Origin: Candidatus Rhodoferax randersensis
GTDB lineage: Bacteria > Pseudomonadota > Gammaproteobacteria > Burkholderiales > Burkholderiaceae_C
NCBI GenBank assembly: GCA_016718155.1
Contig: JADKEH010000006.1
Location: 62,001-126,000 of the forward strand
Length of the DNA: 64,000 nt
Direction: 5' to 3'
The notes under the pieces were generated by a model. It made no database searches. It had not been told where the DNA came from and saw only the letters and a program-made list of their open reading frames with translations. This document shows positions 57,092-64,000 of this stretch, piece after piece. Positions within the stretch are counted from its first letter, which is position 1; each line of letters begins with the position of its first letter. The position numbers and the translations under genes are program-made.

Positions 57092-59301
57092 TCACCTGGC
57101 GCACTGGTCGCCGACAGCTATGGAGCGCGCCCGGTGCAGTTTTTGGTAGCTGTCGATAAGGCGCTGGTGCCGGTCAAGCCCTTCGAGTTGCATGCTCGTT
57201 GGCGTCAATCCGTAGAAGCGCACGCTGCCGTCTACCGACCCCATTACCGCATCCATCCGCGGGTTGCCAAACATCCGGCGGAAATTGACCTCGTAATGGG
57301 CCAGCTCCAAGTCATCGTCCAGCATCACCTCCAGCACCACATTCAAGGCTTGGTAGAACAATCCGCGCTCGACCGTGTTTTCGTTGTACTGCAGGTAGGC
57401 GCCCACCAGATCGTGCGCGGCTTCAAATTGCTTCAAGGCCAGATGGATCAGCAGCTTTAGTTCCAGCACCGTGAGCTGGCCCCAGACCGTGTTCTCATCA
57501 AATTCGATACCGATCAAAGTGACGATGTCGGTGTAATCGTCCAGCTCACTCTCTTCCAGACGTTTCAGCAGCGCTTTCAGGCTATGATCATCTAGGCGGT
57601 GCAAGTTCAAGATATCGGCGCGGAACGCCAGCGCTTTGTTGGTGTTATCCCAAATCAAATCTTCAACCGGATAAATTTCGGAGTACCCCGGCACCAGGAT
57701 GCGACAGGCAGTGGCGCCAAGTTGGTCATACACCGCCATGTACGCCTCTTTGCCCATGCCTTCGAGAATGCCGAACAAGGTGGCGGCCTCCATGGCATTG
57801 GAGTTGGTGCCCTGACCAGAAAAATCCCACTCCACAAAATCAAAATCTGCTTTGGCACTGAAAAACCGCCACGACACCACGCCGCTGGAATCAATAAAGT
57901 GTTCCACAAAGTTGTTCGGCTCGGTGACGGCGTTGCTCTCAAAAGTGGGCCGGGGCAAATCGTTCAGGCCTTCAAAACTGCGCCCCTGCAGCAACTCGGT
58001 CAAGCTGCGCTCCAACGCCACCTCCAGGCTGGGGTGCGCACCGAAGGATGCAAACACACCGCCCGTTCGCGGGTTCATCAGGGTGACGCACATCACAGGA
58101 AACTTGCCGCCCAGCGACGCGTCTTTCACCAGCACCGGAAAGCCTTGGTTCTCCAGCTCCGCAATGCCGGCCAGATTCCCGGGTACTTCGCCAACACACT
58201 GGCGGGTACATCGGGCAGCGCGATTTCGCCTTCCAGAATTTCGCGTTTGACCGCCCGCTCAAAAATTTCCGACAGGCATTGCACCTGCGCCTCGACCAGC
58301 GTATTGCCGGCACTCATGCCGTTGCTAAGGTACAGGTTGTCGATCAGGTTGGTCGGGAAGTACACGACCGCGCCATCCGACTGGCGCACATAGGGCAAGG
58401 CGCAAATGCCGCGTTTGACATTGCCCGAGTTGGTGTCGACCAAGTGCGAGGCGCGCAACTCGCCATCGGGGTTGTAAATTTGCAGGCAGTAGTCGTCGAG
58501 TAGACCAACCGGCAGCGCATCTTTGCGACCGGGCTTGAACCAGCGCTCATGGGGGTAGTGCACAAACGCGGCGTTGGCAATGTCCTCACCCCAGAACTGG
58601 TGGTTGTAGAAGTGATTGCAGCTCAGTCGCTCAATGTATTCACCCAAGGCCGACGCCAGCGCGCTTTCCTTGGTGGCACCCTTGCCATTGGTAAAACACA
58701 TCGACGAGTGTGCATCGCGGATATGCAGTGACCACACGTTGGGAACCAGGTTGCGCCACGAAGCGATTTCAATCTTGATGCCCAAAGCCGCCAAAACCCC
58801 CGACATGTTGGCGATGGTTTGCTCCAGCGGCAGATCTTTGCCCGCGCTATAGGTGCAGGCCCCTGCTTGCGGCTTCAACGCCAGCAGGGACTGGGCATCG
58901 GCATCGATGTTGTCCACCTCTTCAATGACAAACTCAGGCCCGGTTTGCACCACCTTTTTCACCGTGCATCGCTCAATGGAGCGCAAAATGCCCTCCCGGT
59001 CTTTGGTGGAGATATCTGCTGGCAACTCCACCTGAATCTTGAAAATCTGCTGGTAGCGGTTTTCGGGATCGACAATGTTGTTCTGCGACAGGCGGATTTG
59101 ATCGGTAGGGATGTTGCGCGTGTTGCAGTACAACTTCACAAAATAAGCCGCGCACAAGGCCGATGAGGCCAGGAAATAATCGAACGGGCCCGGCGCCGAG
59201 CCGTCGCCCTTGTAGCGGATAGGCTGATCGGCCACCACCGTGAAGTCATCGAACTTGGCCTCCAGACGAAGCTTGTCGAGAAAATTGACTTTGATTTCCA
59301 T
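57092..59301 (-). CDS. ycaO: OsmC-YcaO fusion protein (one-base frameshift in the sequence given)
   Basis: An N-terminal OsmC-like domain (about 1-140) is followed by a YcaO ATP-binding domain (KDARS-like: GACTYSAGKDLPLEQTIAN, MCFTNGKGATKESALASALGEYIERLSC with its Glu ATP ligands). The first frame ends after ALRSWRTKAFRCW; one extra G near 58175 (plus strand) restores LAGIAELENQGFPVLVKDASLGGKFPV and a 736-residue protein. E. coli YcaO assists RimO-dependent methylthiolation of S12, whose gene rpsL is also in this window; a wider role is unknown. Start ATG 59301. Confidence 0.82.
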
Positions 59302-59501
59302 GGGGTATCCAAAAAAGAGGCGTTCAAACGGGGTTGGCAGGCATTATCGGATTTCCCCTTTTGGAGAACCCGCGCTGCTTGGCAATTCGAGGCGCCGGGC
59401 GTCGGATCCGATCACATGCTCCTAGAATGGCATCACGAATGGCGGTCCGCACTGGTGCCATGCAATAACAACGCCCATCCTCGCGACCATCTCACCGACC
59501 C

Positions 59502-59978
59502 ATGCTTTACGCCACACTCAAGACTCTCCACCTGCTGTCGGTCATCGTCTGGGTGGGCGGCATGGTGTTTACACAGTTCTTTCTTCGACCGGCGTTGGGG
59601 AGTTTGGAGGGGCCCCAGCGATTGACCCTCATGCAAGCCGTATTGGCGCGTTTCTTCAGCGCCGTCTTGGCCGCAGCAAGTTTGTCTGTGCTGACCGGTT
59701 TGTGGATGATGCGCCGCGTTGCCGGGCAAACCGCCCAAGTCGGCGTCACCACCCACATGCCCTTGGAGTGGTTGGTCATGGCGGCCTTGGGCACGCTGAT
59801 GGCGCTGATCTTTGGCTACATCCGTGTCGTGCCCTACCCCCGCCTGGTGGCTGCAGTGGCTGCACAGGACTGGCCCGCAGGTGCCACCGCCCTGGCGACC
59901 ATTCGTCGCTGGGTGATGGTGAACCTGATCCTGGGTGTGGCGACCGTCGCGATCACCCAAATGGGCGTCACGGGCTGA
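59502..59978 (+). CDS. CopD-family-like membrane protein
   Basis: 158 residues with four hydrophobic segments (LHLLSVIVWVGGMVFTQFF, ...). The start pattern LKTLHLLSVIVWVGGM resembles CopD-type copper resistance and related DUF proteins. His at residue 10 is the only obvious metal ligand. Its 3' end is 11 bp before the MFS gene, so they may be one operon. Function not shown. Confidence 0.65.
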   Translation: MLYATLKTLHLLSVIVWVGGMVFTQFFLRPALGSLEGPQRLTLMQAVLARFFSAVLAAASLSVLTGLWMMRRVAGQTAQVGVTTHMPLEWLVMAALGTLMALIFGYIRVVPYPRLVAAVAAQDWPAGATALATIRRWVMVNLILGVATVAITQMGVTG

Positions 59979-59988
59979 AACGCCGAGC

Positions 59989-61218
59989 ATGAATCCTGAC
60001 GCAAAGCAGCTCTGGCGCGCGCCGCGCTGGGCACTGGCCGTGCTGTTGGCGGTGCTGGGCATGTTGGGTCCGTTCTCGATCGACACCTATATTCCTGCGT
60101 TTTCCGGCATTGCCCAGTCCCTGGGGGCGACACCGGTGCAGATGCAGCAGACGCTTTCGGCCTATCTGTTCGGTTTTGCCTTCATGAGCCTGTTTCACGG
60201 CGCGATCTCGGACAGCGTGGGGCGCCGACCCGTGGTGTTGTGGGGGCTGGCGGCGTTTACGTTGGCGTCGGCCGGCTGCGCCTTGTCGCAAAGCATCGGT
60301 CAGCTTGTATTTTTTCGCGCCATGCAGGGGCTGACCACAGGCGCGGGAATTGTGGTGGCGCGGGCCGTCGTGCGCGACATGTTTTCCCCGTCGGACGCCC
60401 AGCGGGTGATGAGTCAGATCACGATTTACTTCGGGGTGGCCCCGGCCATTGCGCCCATCATTGGTGGCTGGTTATTTGTGCACATGGACTGGCACAGCAT
60501 TTTTTGGTTCCTGACCGCAGTTGGCATCGTCCTGTGGGTGGCCAACTACCGACTGTTGCCCGAGACCTTGCACCTGGATCATCGGCAGCCGCTCAAGGTC
60601 AGCAACCTGATGCAGGGCTACTGGCAGCTCGGGCTCGATCCGCGGTTCCTGTTGCTGGCATTGGCCAGTGGCGTGCCCTTCAACGGCATGTTCCTGTATG
60701 TGTTGTCGGCGCCGGCTTTTCTGGGGGAACATTTGGCGCTGGCGCCAACCCAGTTCTTCTGGTTTTTTGTATTGACCATCGGCGGCATCATGGGCGGTGC
60801 CTGGGTCAGTGGGCGCATGGCGGGCAAGGTGACGCCCAAGCGGCAGATCCGGATCGGGTTTGCCATCATGCTGCTGATTGCAGTGGTCAATCTGATCGCC
60901 AATTTGCTGTTCAAGGCGCATGTGTCGTGGGCCTTGCTGCCGATCGCCATTTTTGCGTTTGGTTGGGCCATGATGGTGCCGGTGGTGACGCTGCTGGTGC
61001 TGGATCTGCACCCCGAGCGGCGTGGCATGGCCTCGTCGCTGCAGGCCTTCATTGGCGCGTCGGCCAACGGCCTGGTGGCCGGCCTGATTGCGCCGCTGGT
61101 GATGCACTCGACCGTACTGTTGGCGGCGTCGTCCCTGGCCATGATGTGCGTTGGCCTGCTAGCCTGGTTCTATGTGCGCCGCCGCTGGCCGGAGATTGGC
61201 GCGGCGGTGCACCTCTGA
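59989..61218 (+). CDS. Bcr/CflA-type MFS drug transporter
   Basis: 409 residues from ATG 59989 (the frame upstream overlaps the CopD-like gene). Pattern LGPFSIDTYIPAFSGIAQSLGA, GAISDSVGRRPVV (motif A), RAMQGLTTGAGIVVARAVVRD (motif B) is that of Bcr/CflA efflux pumps. Might export drugs, sulfonamides or small peptides; the substrate is not known. Confidence 0.85.
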   Translation: MNPDAKQLWRAPRWALAVLLAVLGMLGPFSIDTYIPAFSGIAQSLGATPVQMQQTLSAYLFGFAFMSLFHGAISDSVGRRPVVLWGLAAFTLASAGCALSQSIGQLVFFRAMQGLTTGAGIVVARAVVRDMFSPSDAQRVMSQITIYFGVAPAIAPIIGGWLFVHMDWHSIFWFLTAVGIVLWVANYRLLPETLHLDHRQPLKVSNLMQGYWQLGLDPRFLLLALASGVPFNGMFLYVLSAPAFLGEHLALAPTQFFWFFVLTIGGIMGGAWVSGRMAGKVTPKRQIRIGFAIMLLIAVVNLIANLLFKAHVSWALLPIAIFAFGWAMMVPVVTLLVLDLHPERRGMASSLQAFIGASANGLVAGLIAPLVMHSTVLLAASSLAMMCVGLLAWFYVRRRWPEIGAAVHL

Positions 61219-61241
61219 CGGCGTCACTCGCCGCCACCAAA

Positions 61242-64000
61242 TCAGGCTGGGGTCGGAACCGCGATTGGAGTCGGGCCTGGCAGCAAGCGCTTCAGATAAC
61301 GGCCGGTGTGGCTGGCGGGGTTGGCCGCGATGTCCTCCGGCGTGCCAACACCGACCACCTGGCCGCCGCCGGCGCCGCCCTCGGGGCCCATGTCGATCAG
61401 CCAGTCGGCGGTCTTGATCACGTCCAGGTTGTGCTCAATCACCACCATCGTGTTGCCAGCGTCGCGCAACTGGTGCAAGACCCTGAGAAGCAAGGCGATG
61501 TCGGCAAAGTGCAGCCCGGTGGTCGGTTCGTCCAGGATGTAGAGCGTGCGCCCGGTGTCGCGTTTGGACAGTTCCAGCGCCAGCTTGATGCGCTGCGCCT
61601 CCCCGCCCGACAGGGTGGTCGCGGCCTGCCCGAGCTTGATGTAGGACAGCCCAACGTCCAGCAGCGTGTGCAACTTGCGGGCGATGTTGGGCACGGCCTT
61701 GAAGAAGTCGAAGGCGGCCTCCACGGTCAGGTCCAGAATTTGCGCGATGTTCTGCCCCTTGTACAGGATCTCCAGTGTTTCGCGGTTGTAGCGTTTGCCG
61801 GCGCACACATCGCAGGGCACATAGACATCGGGCAGAAAGTGCATCTCCACCTTGACCACGCCATCGCCCTGGCAAGCCTCGCAGCGGCCGCCGGCGACGT
61901 TGAACGAGAAGCGCCCTGGTCCATAGCCACGTTCGCGCGCCGTCGGCACCTCGGCCATGAGCTCGCGAATGGGCGTAAACAAGCCGGTGTAAGTGGCAGG
62001 GTTGGAACGCGGCGTGCGGCCGATGGGGCTCTGGTCCACGTTGATGACTTTGTCGAAATGCTCGATGCCCTCGATGGCCTCGACGGCCGCCGGTTCGTCA
62101 TGCGAACGGTAAAGCTGGCGCGCTACCGCTCGGTACAGGGTGTCGTTGACCAGGGTCGATTTGCCCGAACCGGAGACGCCGGTGACGCAGGTGAACAGGC
62201 CTACCGGAAACGACACACTGACACTTTGCAGGTTATTGCCGGTGGCATGAACCACTTGCAGCCACTGCGGGTTGACGTGGTCGCTGGGTGAGTGGCGCCG
62301 AGCCGGCGTGGCGATGCTCAGTGTGCCCGCCAGGTAACGCCCGGTGAGCGAATTCGGGTTGGCCTTGACTTGCTCGAAGGTGCCCTGCGCCATCACTCGC
62401 CCCCCATGCACGCCAGCGCCTGGCCCGAGGTCGATCAACTGGTCGGCCGCACGCATCATGTCCTCGTCGTGCTCGACCACCAGCACCGAGTTGCCAATGT
62501 CGCGCAAATGCTTGAGCGTGTCGATCAAGCGGTCATTGTCGCGCTGGTGCAAACCGATGCTGGGCTCATCCAGTACATACATCACGCCGGTCAGGCCCGA
62601 GCCGATCTGCGAGGCCAGCCGGATGCGTTGCGACTCACCACCGCTGAGCGTCTCGGCGCTGCGGTCCAGACTGAGGTAGCTTAGGCCCACATCGTTAAGA
62701 AATTTCAGGCGCAGGCCGATCTCGCGGATCACCTTGCTGGCGATCTCGCCTTTGGCGCCGTGCATCTGCACGGTGCTGAAATAGTCCAGACTCTCGCGCA
62801 GGGTGGTGTGGCTGACTTCATAGATCGCCCTGGCCTGCGCACCTTCGCCGATCTTCACGTGGCGCGCTTCGCGCTTGAGCCGCGTGCCCGCACATTCCTG
62901 GCAGGGCTGCGTGCTGCGGTAGCGTGACAGATCCTCGCGCACCAGGGCTGAATCGGTCTCCCTGAACCGCCGCTGCATGTTGGGGATAACCCCTTCAAAG
63001 GCGTGCTTCTTGGCTATTCGTTTGCCCTGCTGCGCCCCCGAGTCCAGCACGTAGCTGAACTTGATCTCGTCCTCGCCCGAACCGTGCAGCAGCACCGCCT
63101 GCACGGCCGGGCTCAGGGCCTCAAAGGGTTGATCGACATCGAACTTGTAATGCTTGGCCAGGCTTTCCAGCATGGCGAAGTAGTAGCCATTGCGCCGGTC
63201 CCAGCCCTTGATGGCGCCACTGGCCAGGCTGAGGGTTGGGAACGCCACCACGCGAGCCGGGTCGAAGAAGTCCTGCACACCCAGACCGTCGCACGCACTG
63301 CAGGCGCCCATGGGTGAGTTGAAGGAAAACAGCCGGGGTTCGAGTTCGCTGATGGAGTAATTACAAACTGGGCAGGCGTACTTGGCGTTGAACAGGTGCT
63401 CCCTTGGAACCTGACCGGGGTGCGCCTCGCTTGGCAGACTGTCCATTTCCACCGCCAGTGCCCGTCCATCGGCCAGTCGCAGCGCGGCCTCAAAGCTTTC
63501 GGCCAGGCGCTGCTTGAGTTCGTGGCGCACCTTGACGCGGTCGATCACCACGTCGATGTCGTGCTTTTCAGTCTTCTTGAGTGGCGGCAGCGCATCGAAT
63601 TCAAGCGTCTGGCCATCGACCCGAAAGCGCACGTAGCCTTGGGCCTGCAGGTCAGCAAAGACCTCCGTGAATTCGCCCTTCTTCTCGCGTGCGATGGGCG
63701 CCAGAATCATCAGACGGGTATCTTCCGGCAGGGCCAGCACGGCGTCCACCATCTGACTGACGCTTTGCGCCTGCAGCGGCGCGTCGTGGTCTGGGCAGTA
63801 GGGGGTGCCCGCCCGTGCAAATAGCAAACGCAGGTAGTCGTGAATTTCGGTGACTGTGCCCACGGTCGAGCGCGGGTTGTGCGAGGTGGCCTTTTGCTCG
63901 ATCGAGATGGCCGGACTCAGGCCCTCGATCACATCCACGTCGGGCTTGTCCATCAACTGCAGAAATTGGCGCGCATAGGTGGACAGGCTTTCCACATAGC
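61242..64000 (-). CDS. uvrA: excinuclease ABC subunit UvrA (N-terminus outside window)
   Basis: The visible ~918 residues cover most of UvrA; the frame is open at the right edge (TAT GTG GAA AGC read as YVES), so the first Walker A is missing. Visible: zinc-binding CPVCNYS and GACSACDGLG, signature LSGGESQRIRLASQIG, second Walker A GVSGSGKSTLVND, zinc CEACQGDG and PCDVCAGKR, signature LSGGEAQRIKLALELS, Walker B TLYILDEPTTGLH. Damage recognition in nucleotide excision repair. Ends 23 bp after the convergent MFS stop. Confidence 0.97.
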   Translation of the reverse strand, partial: YVESLSTYARQFLQLMDKPDVDVIEGLSPAISIEQKATSHNPRSTVGTVTEIHDYLRLLFARAGTPYCPDHDAPLQAQSVSQMVDAVLALPEDTRLMILAPIAREKKGEFTEVFADLQAQGYVRFRVDGQTLEFDALPPLKKTEKHDIDVVIDRVKVRHELKQRLAESFEAALRLADGRALAVEMDSLPSEAHPGQVPREHLFNAKYACPVCNYSISELEPRLFSFNSPMGACSACDGLGVQDFFDPARVVAFPTLSLASGAIKGWDRRNGYYFAMLESLAKHYKFDVDQPFEALSPAVQAVLLHGSGEDEIKFSYVLDSGAQQGKRIAKKHAFEGVIPNMQRRFRETDSALVREDLSRYRSTQPCQECAGTRLKREARHVKIGEGAQARAIYEVSHTTLRESLDYFSTVQMHGAKGEIASKVIREIGLRLKFLNDVGLSYLSLDRSAETLSGGESQRIRLASQIGSGLTGVMYVLDEPSIGLHQRDNDRLIDTLKHLRDIGNSVLVVEHDEDMMRAADQLIDLGPGAGVHGGRVMAQGTFEQVKANPNSLTGRYLAGTLSIATPARRHSPSDHVNPQWLQVVHATGNNLQSVSVSFPVGLFTCVTGVSGSGKSTLVNDTLYRAVARQLYRSHDEPAAVEAIEGIEHFDKVINVDQSPIGRTPRSNPATYTGLFTPIRELMAEVPTARERGYGPGRFSFNVAGGRCEACQGDGVVKVEMHFLPDVYVPCDVCAGKRYNRETLEILYKGQNIAQILDLTVEAAFDFFKAVPNIARKLHTLLDVGLSYIKLGQAATTLSGGEAQRIKLALELSKRDTGRTLYILDEPTTGLHFADIALLLRVLHQLRDAGNTMVVIEHNLDVIKTADWLIDMGPEGGAGGGQVVGVGTPEDIAANPASHTGRYLKRLLPGPTPIAVPTPA

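Noticed and set aside
60240..62291. 683-residue open frame across the MFS gene and the uvrA end
   Set aside because: Spans two genes on both strands and shows only the shadow composition; uvrA motifs are clear on the other strand.

Overview
The window is a 64 kb piece of a GC-rich betaproteobacterial chromosome, most likely Burkholderiales/Comamonadaceae (Rhodoferax- or Polaromonas-like). That placement is inferred from the order of the rpsL-rpsG-fusA-tuf and rpsJ-to-rpsQ genes, the long basic tail on ribosomal protein S3, the stripped-down PTS (EIIA-HPr-EI without sugar permeases), a selenoneine-type gene pair and an MSHA-like pilus cluster. No rRNA, tRNA, CRISPR array, prophage or intact insertion sequence was seen.

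Layout. 1-14.6 kb: an MSHA-like type IV pilus operon (secretin, TPR protein, MshEN-type ATPase, inner-membrane platform protein, three assembly proteins, an 810-residue lectin-like minor pilin, a second minor pilin, a two-component pair and a pilin). 14.8-23.5 kb: a mixed region with a secreted protein, a PIN-type toxin-antitoxin pair, an M16 peptidase, a PilZ protein, a nitroreductase, an M28 peptidase, a broken cyclophilin and a PspC protein. 23.5-32.2 kb: a LysE exporter, a PhnDCE-type ABC importer, then egtD-senB-selD/senC and an opposing FAD oxidoreductase, read here as a selenium uptake and selenoneine locus. 32.3-37.9 kb: CorA, hemB, a candidate sRNA, hemJ, a VanZ-like protein, a [2Fe-2S] ferredoxin and a D,D-carboxypeptidase. 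38.0-48.3 kb: the str operon and the S10 operon up to rpsQ. 48.4-54.7 kb: peroxiredoxin, acetyltransferase, a degenerate signalling protein, an MFS transporter and the PTS genes. 54.8-64 kb: groES-groEL with a CIRCE operator, an OsmC-YcaO protein, a CopD-like protein, a Bcr/CflA-type MFS transporter and uvrA (cut by the window end).

Sequence quality matters for reading this window. At least six genes carry a single apparent one-base indel, mostly in short homopolymers: two pilin genes, the M28 peptidase, the ABC binding protein, rplP and ycaO. Because rplP is essential and normally single copy, at least that one is almost certainly a base-calling error, so the others should not be taken as pseudogenes without checking. 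The cyclophilin gene has several frame changes and may really be decayed.

The items most worth following up are the selenium locus without a local senA, the candidate ~100-nt sRNA between hemB and hemJ that shows anti-Shine-Dalgarno CCUCCC in a loop, the giant minor pilin whose lectin-like domain appears to be split by an inserted carbohydrate-binding-like domain, and two dispersed palindromes whose inner helix differs in sequence but keeps base pairing.
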